From NCBI GenBank assembly GCA_933228895.1, contig OW121856.1, forward strand, positions 101,903,027-101,967,026: a stretch of 64,000 nucleotides of DNA, given 5' to 3'. The position numbers and the translations under genes were made by a program. Below, piece by piece: positions 20,861 through 32,620 of this stretch. How positions within the stretch are numbered: position 1 is the stretch's first letter; every line of letters begins with the position of its first letter. A model generated the notes under the pieces. The model was not told where the DNA came from. It was given only the letters and a program-made list of their open reading frames with translations, and did not search any database. The stretch is from Platycnemis pennipes. Its lineage: Eukaryota > Arthropoda > Insecta > Odonata > Platycnemididae.

Positions 20861-23276
20861 TAAACAATAGGAATAAAGTTTCATTGTTATGGACCACAAA
20901 AAATCTAAAATCGTCAAATGATGGGTGACCGTCCTCCTAGTGTTTAAGAATCTTTTACGCTTCGTGGTTAAAAGGCAAATAATTAGTTCTTTATAATATT
21001 ATAATTCTTCAGTACATATGGATCATTTGTGCAGACAATTTTCACGTTTCATAACATAACTCACGGAAACTAAACACATGAATATTAGTAAATTAAACTG
21101 TAATGCCCATTGAAACTCAAGTGATGATGAATATCGTATGATAAATGCCCAATTAATCGGCATGGTAATTCGAATACATTAACGAAAAATCCTGGAATGT
21201 GTTAATTGTACATGAATCCTGTCTGTTGAAAAATAGCCATTACGGTCGCGTTCATTGGATCATATTTATAAAAATCGACTGAAAGCGAGTTCCAGCTCAT
21301 CTTTCATTTTTTCAAACGATTTGCGTTGTTCTGACGGCGAGTGTTAGTGTTCACCTGTTTCCATATAAGATTCCACCCATATAAATGAAGTGAAATTTAT
21401 ACAACTTTCACAATTAGATATTATTTCATCATTAATAATAATAGTGATTGCTGTACGCCCTCATAATGAATTATGTAGATAAAATTGCTGGTGTTGTACC
21501 GGTTGACATAGCTTTTATTGAGCCATATCTACCCCATTTTTCACGTACATTTAATTATTAAAATTTGTTTTCCCTGCTATGCGTGCGAACATTATGTCGT
21601 GATATAAAATGTTATCTTAATTACAAAGGATCCATACCCGAGACTCAAAACAGATACTCTCTTTTAGCAAGGCAAGCAAATGAAAAACTATGATACGTTG
21701 GCCAACTATTTCGCCAATTTCAAAGTTCCTTTCTAACGCTCTACCACCCTTTATGCACCCGTATGTTCTACCGATGGTCATTCCAGTCAAAATACAGAGA
21801 TTCTAAGCACCGTATTAGAATCTAACTGCGGAAAATCCGTCATGCATTGGCATTTGTCTTGTTGTTAGAATAAGATAATCAATGACCCAAAGATGTATGA
21901 CAGAATATGCAATGAAGTGAGAGGTTTTTGTTAGAATGATAAGGCATACCTATACGTTTAGATAGTCTCAAGAGGAAGAATATTTCCCCGTCGGGCGCAT
22001 ATGTAGTATTTAAGTGCTTCAGAGTTACCGTAGTGATGCTTACTCAGTAGGTATGCACGATAAAAACGTATGCATGGTAAAACAAAAATATTCCGGTTTA
22101 GTGCCTTTCTTTTTTGATATCTTCCGTTTCTGGCAAAAAAGGAGAAGGTTGGGTATGTGCAGGAGGGAGATAATTAAGGATATGTTCTGCATGCCATGAA
22201 AACAGGCTGAGGATATGACAATTTCAAGATGGATTTGAGAGAGATGACGTGATTTGGCATGAAGTGAGGTCAGAAACGGAATAATTGGTAAGAGGAATGC
22301 AGACAGAATAACATTTACCAATGTGGGTAGTACAATTACCATAATGATGCTAATTTTTAATAGCTGCAATAAAATTCAGAACTTTTCTTAGGTTTAATAT
22401 ACCATTTAGCGTCATGGCTTTCAATCCAATGGCTCATCCATTGACATTGGCAGTATACTCAGATTTTCTTCTCTTACAGTTCGTCGTAAGATTGAGCAAT
22501 CTTTAGACTTTTTTAGACTTAGAGCTAATGCTTTGATGCTATATTATCGTCTCCTCTAAGTCAGCCATCTCTGAAAGAATGAGATAAAATGAGGAGTTAT
22601 AAATCATTTCTCAAATGGCTTGTACGTTTTCAGGGTCCCTCATCCCAGGGTCCCTTATAATCTTTAGTTCATCATCTTTTATTTTTAATCTTTCAACCCC
22701 AATCCTGCCGATGCGAATCCCTTAAAGTAATCTTCATCTCAGTGCCACAATTTAACCAACCCCATTCATTCCTTGACTCCTCGAATCCTCTTTTTGTAAT
22801 TCCTTACCCATTTTTTTTTTTTTATATTGTGGCCCCCTTAATTTCCCGCCAGACGGTTTTTCTCCTGCTCTCCCTCCTCCTCATCTGTTGGTTTTTTCCA
22901 TCCCTTCTTTCCTGCTCCCTTAAATCCTTTCTTAAGAAAAGCGATCTCTTTTCCGAGATATAATCTCATTTCAGAGCCATTCCGGTCCCGTTAACTCAGC
23001 TACTAAAACGAGATCGCTCAATTTATGCGGCCGCTATTTTTGAAGGGAAAAAAATTCAATTGCAAAAACAAGATCTCAATTCCACTATTGTTCCACAGTT
23101 ACAATGTTACAACCGTCTACATATTGTCCGAAAGTCCAACAAGTAAAACGAAAATGGAGCAAATACCGTTCAAGAAAAATGAAAATACCCATGGCGAAGT
23201 GGACAAAATTTTGGAAAGATTTTAATGCTTTGTTATGTCTCATATGATTTTGATTATTTTGGATTTATTATGCCTC
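20861..23276. other. AT-rich spacer, no gene recognised
   Basis: The longest frame (109 codons, minus, 22040-22369) has no recognisable motif. A T-run lies at 22809-22822. I see no RNA genes or transposon ends. Confidence 0.55.
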
Positions 23277-23287
23277 ATATGGTTTGA

Positions 23288-23604
23288 TTTAAGGATCTAT
23301 CGAGTTACAAATAAATAAGTCTCAAGTGGGAAGTGGGAGAAAAGAGAAGTCTGCTCTTAACCCTATAAAAGAAGATGATACGACTCAATCGGCGATATCT
23401 TATGACACGATGGCCTGAAGAAGACAATTGTCGAGGGAAAAGTGACCAGTAAGGATGAAAAAGGCAGGCGTCGTATGAGATATTGTTGTTGTTGTTGTGA
23501 GGGATGTAAAAGAGAAGTATGACGTAAATATGAAGAGATTAGCTGATAAAAGAATCGATTGGAGAACGGCGTCAAACCAGTCCTAGTATTGTTGACCGAT
23601 GATG
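23288..23604 (+). mobile_element. RTE-like retrotransposon, truncated, 11-bp TSD
   Basis: ATATGGTTTGA at 23277-23287 and again at 23605-23615 is an 11-bp target-site duplication. The body follows the family (GGATCTATCGAGTTACAAA, TGGCCTGAAGAAGACAATTG, GGGATGTAAAAGAGAAGTAT) and ends with TTGACCGATGATGAT. The frame is broken by stops and shifts. A GTT trinucleotide run replaces part of the conserved segment at about 23482-23498. Confidence 0.85.
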
Positions 23605-23615
23605 ATATGGTTTGA

Positions 23616-25249
23616 ATTTTGCTATACTGCGATGACACTTACGAGGAGACTCCTGATTACTTCAAATAATGATTAAATTATGTAATTAAATGCAAGATTA
23701 ATTATGTTTTGAGCTTCATATATAAGAGAGAAACTAACTACCGACGAGTAGTTGATTGAAAATTTAAAATTATGAATGTGATATCTGAATCCCGAGGCAG
23801 CAGGAAAATAATTTAGTACTCACCAAAGGAATCCTGCGCTAATACGCTAGACTGATGGAGAAGGACATAAGAATATGGCAAGACATTCCACCTCCTTCAT
23901 AGAATTAAGATCGTGACAATATTGTTAATAAATCACTGAGAATAATAATAAATGGTATAAGGAGCTATTAAGGAATACTTTTCATGCACATGAACTTGGA
24001 TAGTGGGCACTACCAACATTTTTTTTCTTTTTAAAACGGAGGTTACAATGAGAATGGTTTTTAGTTTGGAGTAAGGAAAAATGAATATACACTATTGAGG
24101 TACATTGAAACTTGAGCCCATTTTAGATGGTAAAGTATTAATAACGCAACTTGTCTTAGGTAATCAACAAGATACAAAAAGGCTGTTTTGTATTTCATGC
24201 ATGCCAAATGAAGATTCAACATTTTGTTCTGCATGTCGAATTTCACTGAAAGCAAAAAAAGAGTTACATTTGCAAGTAACTTACAGGGAAAGGAATGTGG
24301 TGGAACGCAAGGAATAAAATAAATAGTGAATAAGTCAGGACCAAAATGTATGGAGAACTTCTTCTTTTAAACATAAACTAGATTACAAACATCAAGTTAG
24401 GAAAAAAGCCTGTCGAACGCATGGACTTCTCTCTGCAAACAGCAAGGGAATAAAACATCCTAGATCTGATAACCCAGTGGCATGTAAGTACTCTGATATG
24501 GATTACGTATAAAAATGCTCATAATTTTGCGAAAATGCTTGAAAAGCATCGCTACAATCCTTGCTTTAAAACTAAATTAATTATGAATTATTACGACAAA
24601 ACTCGTTCACAGAAGTTCATACCTTGTAGCTACTAACCATTTCTGAAGCATGCTACGCAGTTCACGGAGAATTAAAACTGTATTGCGCTCCTGAAATAGT
24701 ATACAGACTTCTCTCCACAGATCTTCCATCTTTCTGATTTGTCATGCATTACCTTTCTAATTCAGGTTATTCATGATTCTTTAGATTGATATTACTTCCT
24801 ATACTCATTTTAATCACTTCTTTGTAAAATGATGTTTTTCGTAAAAGAATCAGCTAGAATAAGAAGCATTATTGATGCAATACAGATTTCCTGAAATCAT
24901 TGCCATCTAAGATGCCAAACGTGAACAACAAATGAAGAAAGAAAAGAAGTCAAATCTAGTATGAGTATCGGAGCACAAGCAAACCCTTTTAAAGGGTCAA
25001 ATGACTTCTTATTCTTCCAGTTGAGATTCGAAATAGAGCACTAAAATCACGTTGTTCATCCCCCTGAGCTCAGATAAAAAAATTACTTTAACACAATTTC
25101 GGGCGTTGATAAGAATATGTGTTCGGACCCTTGATTATTTTGTATGACTATTGGCCCCCATGTACGAGTAATCCTTCATTTATTCCATACACTACACCCT
25201 TTTAGGGCGCGTCTGATCCGGGGAAACATGAGGCAGAGATGAAGACGAG
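23616..25249. other. AT-rich spacer, nothing recognised
   Basis: Frames stay under 75 codons. No repeat or RNA structure stood out. Confidence 0.55.
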
Positions 25250-25810
25250 ATCTAGTTAATGCTGTTCGCGGTGAGAAGCCGTGAATGGGTTTTAAGTGCG
25301 AAGGGACTCCCATCTAGTGTCCTGGCGGAGGAGGTCGGGTCATTAGCGACAGGGGTGACGGGTGGGTCTGGCTGGGAATATGGGCCCCAAATGAGTGTTG
25401 ATGGGCGCACGGTGTATATCGGGACGAAGGGTCCAGGAGCCAGCGTGAGTGGGGTAGGCCTCGGAAAGCATTTCAATCTGACAAAGAGATGGGCCATGAA
25501 GGAACGGTGGTGAGACTCTCGAATGGCGAATAATTGGATTTCTATGAGGAGTATTCGGGATAGGCTAGGGATGACGATGAAGGGGAGGCGAAAAAGCTGT
25601 TTTTTTTCGCATGCGTCAACGGGGGCGTTGACAGGTGAAGCGTTATCTCCTGGTCACTCCCTCCAACTGCCGGCCCTGAGCAGAAATGGATTCGTTCGGG
25701 AAGAAGAGCTTGGTCGTTAAGGCGAGGGTGTGTTTTGTGAGTACCTGAGGAGGGGCCTTACGTCTCGTGGGGTAGCTTATAATGAGGTAGGTGACGGCAG
25801 GAAGTGAAGA
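25250..25810. other. G-rich patch with short open frames
   Basis: The plus strand is G-rich and CG-containing. Complementary frames of 84 (plus, 25259-25513) and 81 codons (minus) overlap. The plus frame has a glycine-rich run (ATGVTGGSGWEYGPQ) but no family I recognise. It could be a short exon or chance. Confidence 0.4.
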
Positions 25811-25997
25811 AGAGGTCCAAAGGAATCGTCATGACTCAATTAGTCCATCGCATACTCCTTAAGTGGATCACTCATTTTGATCAAGGAATTATTTTTCTTT
25901 TCATTAGCTTTTACCTAACTTTCATCGGCATGACAGGCAGGTTTGACTGCACTTAACTTATGATTAATCATTACGTTACTAGTCTGTTAGTCTTACT

Positions 25998-26608
25998 AGT
26001 TTTTTTTCCTTTATTTAATATAAAATTTGATGTTTATGTCAATATTTTTGCAATGTTAATAATTAATAACAATGTGAATGTCAATAATTTTCAAGTATAT
26101 GTATTTTTCCTTTTTTTCCTAATTTATTTAATATGAAATTTGATGTTTATGTCAATACTTGGAAAGTGGATGTATTTTCTGTATGTATGTAACAGTTTTT
26201 TGCTTTATTTATTATGAAATTTGATGTTTATGTCAGTACTTTGAAAGTAGATGTATTTTCTGTATGTATGTAATACTGTATTTTTTTTGCTTTAGTTAAT
26301 ATGAAACTTGATGACTATGTCAATATTTTGAAAGTGTATGTATTCTCTGCATGTATGTAATACAGGTTTCTGCTTTATTTAATATGAAATTTGATGTTTA
26401 TTCAATACTTTGAAAGTGGATGTATTTTCTGCATGCATGTCATAATATTTTTTACTTTATTTAATATGAAACTTGATGACTATTTCAATATTTTGAAAGT
26501 GGATGTATTCCCTGCATGTATGTAATAATATTTTTTGCTTTATTTAATATGAAATTTCATGTTTATTTCATTATTTTTGAAAGTGGATGCATTTTCTGTA
26601 TGCAGAAA
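25998..26608. repeat. Minisatellite, seven units of 81-86 bp
   Basis: ATGAAATTTGATGTTTATGT-type anchors occur near 26023, 26136, 26217, 26303, 26386, 26467 and 26551. Each is followed by CAATACTTTGAAAGTGGATG, TATTTTCTGTATGTATGTAA and a T-rich TTTTGCTTTATTTAAT. The first unit is longer (about 113 bp) and more diverged. Alternate units carry GAAACTTGATGACTAT (26303, 26467), hinting that the array grew by copying a two-unit block. Confidence 0.85.
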
Positions 26609-27180
26609 CTTTTTTTATCTTAAAGAAGAAAATCCCACAAGATTTGTCTCAACTTTTGTGTGTATGTACTCATGCTCCAAAGGAAATTATTCCTAGAGTA
26701 AATAAAATATCTATCTATCTACTATTTCAGAATAAAAATAAATGTTCACGTGGGTGTATTGTATTATAACTCCGGTGGACATCTTCTTAAAGGGTGTGTT
26801 AATATGACTAATTATGTTTGTATTCAGAAATCAAGGTATTAATACGCTATAGCAAGAGAGAGTATGGTCTCGTTCTTAGATGCTGTAAAAGAACAAATGT
26901 AAGGAAATAAGTGCCCATAAACAGCTAATTTGAGTTATTATATTAAAGCCTATATTAAAGGGAAAAACGGATTAATGATTAATTAAATAATTGATTCCAG
27001 TGCACTTTAGTCCTGCATCCTATACATATATTTCAATTTCTTTATCAAATATATGAAATAATAATGCATGCGGTTGAAATAGACGACCTAAGGATATTTT
27101 TTCCCAGTCTGAAACCTAACTGATGCGATAAGAACGAGCCTACCTCTGCCCAGCGATTATTTTTTCTTTTAATTCAACCC
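26609..27180. other. AT-rich spacer, nothing recognised
   Basis: No frame above 60 codons and no repeat beyond short ATCT runs near 26711. Confidence 0.55.
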
Positions 27181-27527
27181 TTTCAACCGGTCCACGCAGG
27201 GGTATTTCAGGTTCGACCCCTTCCTGCCTCTTTAGCCCTTAGACGGGAAAGAAAATTTGATCTCTTCCCTCGCTTTTATGTTTTCCAAATACGTCACGTC
27301 TTTGAGGGCATAAGACTTCCCTCTGGCGTCTCCATTAAATTGGTGCTATTCACACAACCCCCGCCGCATTCCTTTCATTCCCCCATCTTCCAAGCCACGG
27401 CCTCCGTCACCCACTCTGACATCTATCACCTCATTATCCTTCCCTCCAAAGACCCGTGGACCCGTTCTTCTCTTTTCATTCGCTTCCCCCTCAGCCAGCG
27501 ACGTGCTTCGAAGTGACGGATTCAATT

Positions 27528-27640
27528 CATCTACATCTACGTAATGCCCTAGCAGTCACCATAAAGGTGTGTGGCAGGGAGCGAATTCGCACCAAAGATG
27601 CATCATATATTTGCATGTAGGTATAAGGAATCTAAGCTAA
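27528..27640 (-). mobile_element. CR1-like LINE 3'-end fragment
   Basis: TTCATCTACATCTACGTAAT, CCCTAGCAGTCACC and GGTGTGTGGCAGGGAGCGAA match the 3' end of the LINE at 30706-31318, including two units of its hexamer tail. Confidence 0.65.
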
Positions 27641-27720
27641 CCCACCTAACTGGAAGTTTTTGCATTCTTACTTTTTTCTTTTAATCGTTTTAAAATGGTT
27701 AAGTTTCAAATAAAATATAG

Positions 27721-27757
27721 CTACTATCGCTAATGCTACTAGCATTAGCGATAGTAG
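27721..27757. repeat. Perfect 17-bp inverted repeat, 3-base loop
   Basis: CTACTATCGCTAATGCT, then ACT, then AGCATTAGCGATAGTAG. No mismatch in the stem. It is followed two bases later by GGGCGTACTGTCCTCAT, which recurs exactly at 28923-28939. Confidence 0.9.
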
Positions 27758-29170
27758 AGGGCGTACTGTCCTCATATCAGGATGCTCTAAGTGCTTATAT
27801 TATATTGCATTGTCTAGCCTAATCCTTGACTGAATACAAATGACAACACCTATGACTGAAGTGAGACTCAAGACGTGAACTTTGGGTTAGCAGGCCGACG
27901 CATAACCAACCTCAGCAAGTAAAATAACCATGTTTTATCTTGCCCTGTTTATGTTTCACAAAATTCATGCAAATGATACGAATTAATAAATATTACCTAC
28001 TAAGCAATCCAAAATAAAGAGCAATTGCATTTCGTAGCCAAATAAAGTTAATTAACAGAACACCATCGATATTCCAGTCACTCCCAATTACTTTTAATAA
28101 TTAATTAGGTAGCAAAGTAGGTATCAAGGAGGGCCACAAAAATAATATTTCTAGCCAAAGAAATATTTACAAGGGACACCTATCTTTTTTCTGACCGAAT
28201 ATCTCATTAGATCAGGAGAGAAAGGTCTGTAGCAACTGTAATTCCGAGGGAGAAGAGGAATTTAAAAAAACCTAATGCCTTCAAAATCACAACCTCTTTC
28301 CATCCGTCGCTTCCAAAACTTCAGTCTTCTCATGAGAAAATTCGACGGGGTGACTTCTTTCCGTGTGGCCACTCAAAATGGTGACGTTTCTCGCGAGAGG
28401 TCGCACGTTGCCCTCGGTCAACGAGGATACCTCAACCGTCCGCTTCCTCCGTCTCCCTTCAGCGGAAAAACCATCGGGTCGGGCTCCGATTGCGAAGGAA
28501 AGTCATCGGAGCGAAATCACCTCCGCTGGTGCCTACGAGGGATGCTATCGAGCGCACGTAATGCCAAGCAGAGAGGGGGGACTCCGTTTCGAATAACGCC
28601 CATCTCGTGAGAAACAGCAATGAAACAGTGGTGCCTCGGGAACTCATTAAGAAAGGGACGACGTCGATGAGGTGGGGGTGGGACCCATCGAAGATGCGAG
28701 CGGGAGAAGGGAGGGAGAATCGGGCATAAGTACGACAGGAAACGAGAAACAAAAGAAAGGAGTTTGGGGTACAGATGAGAGGGGGATTCTGAAAAAAATG
28801 AGCATCGGGAGAGGATGCTTCCGTTTTTCGTTCACGGTCCGTGGTTCGCAGGAGGGGAGAAGACGTCCACCGGCGACACAAATTAATAACGTGACCTCCG
28901 CGGGAAAATGGATTCTTGCGTGGGGCGTACTGTCCTCATCCTCGCAGTCGCTTACTTTATTCTCTAGAAAATTCCCGTGAAAACTAAGAAAACGAACTGT
29001 GTCGCCTGGACACTCAATCTTCTTGCGATGTTTCCTTATAGCGTAGGGACGAGACACTTCCTGGGTGGGGGGATATAAAATTTCCTTTCCCATTCGGTGT
29101 CTTTTTAAAGGCACCCTAAGGGTAGCGATTCTTTCAGAGGATACTTGATTTTTTCTCTCCACCCCATTTT

Positions 29171-30705
29171 GCAGAACAAATCAAGACTTCGTCCCAAGCT
29201 ATAAAGGAATGCTGGCGTTTCGCTAATTAATCTGAATTGCGATGCAGCGTTTCTTTATTTTCAGAGCACTGAAGTGTCCTTCAGAAAAAGGAGTTTCACA
29301 TACTTCCACTGGTGGGAAAATATTCTAGGCCAATGAGCATTATTGATGGGCACAGGTTCTTCATCAATCTCATCATTGATGCCTTTAGAATGCACGGTAT
29401 TTTTTAAATAATTAACGCAAAATTCATGGGACTCAAATGTTTAAAGTTGTATTGTAGCATCACAAGAATTATGCTTCCTTTCATCAAGCACACTTGCATG
29501 AAAGTCTTATTACTATAATACCTTCCATGTACCTAATTATATTATGTTGAAATCTCAAAAATATGGAGCCCAGACACATGAGAGAAAATCAATACTGTAA
29601 GGAGGCAATTTTATGTGGTGGTGTTAGCAAACAACAAACATGGTATGTCTAAATTGGTAGACTACGTTCTTCCATATGTTAAAAATATTTATGGGAAATA
29701 TTTCGATGAAATCGATTACTTTAAAGCAGTTTTGATTACAGATTTAAAAAATAATTTAACATGAGCATAAACCTCTCTACTGAGTGAACTAAGAAATAAT
29801 TTTTTTGTTGCTACCTCCTCACTTCCTTCATTCACATGCATTAAAGGTTGAGTTGTGCATTTTTAGAATTTTAAATACATGACTTATCATTAGTCTAACC
29901 TGAAAATTTAAACTTTTTTTCATTTTTGTGACTTTTTCTGTAAAAAAATTATCGTTGATCCCTCTACACTTTTAGTCACACGCAATCCATCCCTCTGTAC
30001 TTTCCGAATCCCTCCTTCCATACACTTCTCTTTCTTCAGATATATTTATTATATTTCTCCTCATTATCTAAGATCCTTTACTTCTACTCCATAGTCCTCA
30101 CTTACCCTGCATTCTCCATTGAATAGCATTCGGCTTAGTTATCCCATATTCCCAAACTAATGTCTACACCCACTCAAGTTGGCTCCAAATTTCTGCCAAA
30201 AAATTTCTTTCCTCCATGACTATGCTCAACATTCCTTCTTCAATCCACTTCCTTTCCGTCCATTACACGTTTTCTATTCTCCTCCACTCATGTCCTAGTA
30301 GCGTCTAATGTACTCTCGTTACCGATTCCTAGAGTCCAAGTTCATACTATCAATGCTATTAACCCTCTCTATGAAGTCTGTGCTCAACGTTCTCAGTTGG
30401 GACGTTTCATTCCACTGTCCCATCCATGTTCTGGGCCTATGCAATTGTTCTCCTGCTATCATTACTTCAACGCCCACATTCATCCAATAGATCACCCAAG
30501 TAACAAAACAGTTCCGCCAGTTCTAAAAATATATGCATAATATTTGTTTCCCAGTGATTAATCTTCATTCCTAAACACATACATCATATTGCTACGCACC
30601 TGAAGGTGATAAAAACAATTTTTTCATCGTTAATTATTAAAATAATCCTAAAATGGTCCGAAAAAATAAATATTAACACTTGTGTATAACTAGTTAAATT
30701 GAGTT
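29171..30705. other. AT-rich spacer with C/T-leaning part
   Basis: 29990-30490 is pyrimidine-leaning on the plus strand and has the feel of decayed sequence, but translating both strands gave nothing I could place. No frame exceeds 60 codons. Confidence 0.5.
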
Positions 30706-31318
30706 AATTCATCTACATCTACATCTACACAATACCCTGCAAGCCGACGCGGGGGTGTGTGACAGGTGGTGATGATCACCAAGCATGAACTACCGATATG
30801 CAAACAAGCAACTATAGGGTCTAATGCAACTAGATTGTTAGCATCAATAATATTTAAGGGATTAATACATGCAGAATGCACTACAGACTACTCTAAAATA
30901 TTTCTCCTACCTATCCCTTTGCTATGCTGCCTATTCTGTTCTCTAATAGTACGGGGGAAAATGCCATTTTGAATCTATCAGTACAACAATCTATCTCTCA
31001 CATCTTATTTATTTGGTCGAACCTAGCATAATACGCTGGTGTTTTTAATAGGTGCCTAACATCTTCAGTAAAGCTATCCGATTGAAATTTCTCTAATAGA
31101 TTTAATCTGTACTTTAACCTACGCTCTGATAATGATTCCCATCCTAATTCTTTTATCAATTCTGAAACGGTACTCAACCTATAGTACCACCTGTTAACGA
31201 ACCTAGCTGCTCTTTGCTGCACACTGTCTAGTTCTCTGATCAAACCTAATTCATTCGGACCCCATACACTGGCTGCATACTCAAGGTGGGGACTAACTAG
31301 TGAAAAGTAACATTACTC
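30706..31318 (-). mobile_element. 5'-truncated CR1-like non-LTR retrotransposon
   Basis: Reading on the minus strand, the reverse-transcriptase C-terminus (31318 down to 30998) is followed by a 3' UTR of about 290 bp and a tail of TAGATG units at 30709-30726. The UTR includes the box GGGTGTGTGACAGGTGG, which recurs in four other places in the window. TAACTAGT occurs near both ends (30687-30694 and 31294-31301). This could be a target-site duplication, but the right copy overlaps sequence that still reads like polymerase, so I treat it as uncertain. Confidence 0.75.
30998..31318 (-). pseudogene. Reverse transcriptase C-terminal fragment (CR1/Jockey group-like)
   Basis: The frame reads LVSPHLEYAASVWGP, then LDSVQQRAARFVNRWY, then ELGWESLSERRLKYRLNLL and ends at FDQINKM. 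This is the classic post-palm region of CR1, L2, Rex1 or Jockey-type polymerases, where the LE-VQRRAARF and LGW-SL--RR blocks are conserved. The internal ATG at 31243 is not a true start: similarity continues upstream of it to about 31315. Catalytic motifs and endonuclease are absent. The remaining frame is undamaged, which suggests a fairly young insertion. The exact clade is inference. Confidence 0.8.
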
Positions 31319-31780
31319 TTTTGTCTTCTCATCACATTTCCCAAGTACTCATTTTATAAATCTTTTACGATAAATCATTTAAGCTTAATTGGCTATAATT
31401 AAGAGAAAAATTAATGATAACTTGGTTTTTATAGACTCTATGGGAAGGACCGAAAATGTATAAGTTCTATACACTACTGAACTGAATACAACAACTCACC
31501 AGCACTCAAAGAAAACCCCTTAACATTCACTTAGGTTGTTTATTGGCAAGGGAGGCACCGAAGTCAGTCGTTCATTAAGCTAGAGTGAAGGATGCAGCTC
31601 AAAGGTTTTATTTCTGCCCTCCAGGAAAGTGAATGCCAATCCAAGGGATAAGTACTGCATAAAAGTTCGTCAGATAAATCGAGTGACCCCAATCTCCGAC
31701 CGGGCCATAAATTTCTCCTCGCATCGCCGAGCATTTTTAATTTAATTGCCGCGAAAATACGGGATCAAGATCGGAACTAG
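31319..31780. other. Spacer, nothing recognised
   Basis: Ordinary mixed-composition sequence grading into the purine tract to the right. Confidence 0.5.
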
Positions 31781-32620
31781 GGAGCATTAAGAGGAGCCGA
31801 GAGAAGGGGTGGGAAGGAGGAGGAACAAAAATGGCCCGAGGATTAAGGGGGGATACACTGGATAGGGAAAGAAAAGTTTTATGGAAAAAATCCTGCCGAG
31901 GATAAAAGAAATGGAGGGAGAGAGAGGGCAGGGGGAAGGAAGGCAGATGACCAAGAGAAGGAGGGTAGGAGGTTAGATTGGGGTGCCTAAAAATGGGCTG
32001 GTTGGTGGGGGAGTAGGAGCTAGGGAAGGGTATGGAGGTGAAAACACCCTTTTCGAGGGGGGTACGGGCGATGGGGAAGGAGGCACCCTTTTGCCCCCTC
32101 TGGCGGAAGAAATCTAATTACGGATTTAATGAAACAGAATTCAATTATCCCCTACCTTAACTCCCCATTCCTGCCCAGCCGCCTTTGCTGCTCTGGTACC
32201 TTCCCTGCTTCACAACGCTTCCCCTACTCGCAACCCCCACCCCACAAAACCACCCCCGAAAACCTCCCCCACGCCCTCTCCCACCATCCCCACCCTCGTC
32301 CCCTTCCTCTCCTCACACTCCCCAACCCCTCCCACGTCCGCGAGCTACTCCCACTCCATCTTAAGTTTCCAAGGGACTATATCCTGTTTACCAAACTCCG
32401 GCCTCCTTGGAACAACTTCCTGTATCTTTCCCAACCCCTTCTTCTCTTCACGACTCCCCCCCTGACTGTCTCTTAAAACCTCCCCCTCTTAACCTACACC
32501 CCTCTGTACCACCACACACCCCCAACGAGGCTATCCTTTTCTCTTTCCCCTCCCTCCCCCCCCCCCTACTACAACCTTACTTAACCTCTTTCCTTTAACA
32601 ACGCCCTGTAACACTTTAGG
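31781..32620. repeat. G/A tract switching to C/T tract
   Basis: The plus strand is purine-rich at 31790-32090 and pyrimidine-rich at 32150-32610, including a run of 11 C near 32555. The 115- and 63-codon plus frames are proline-, serine- and leucine-rich products of the tract. Confidence 0.75.

Larger units (their letters stand above)
27200..29170. other. CpG-dense interval, no gene assigned
   Basis: From about 28270 to 28960 CG steps are frequent, unlike the AT-rich neighbours. Overlapping frames of 111 (plus, 28275-28610), 171 (minus, 28647-29162) and 140 codons (minus) exist. None carries a motif I know. The composition would suit a promoter or first exon, but nothing else in the sequence confirms one. 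Confidence 0.45.

Noticed and set aside
28647..29162. 171-codon minus-strand frame in CpG-dense DNA
   Set aside because: Composition is less extreme than in the tracts, but no motif, no related copy and an open opposite strand; kept only as part of the CpG-dense region.
29990..30490. Possible further LINE remnant
   Set aside because: Six-frame reading gave no block I could align by eye to any polymerase, and no tail or target-site duplication is visible.
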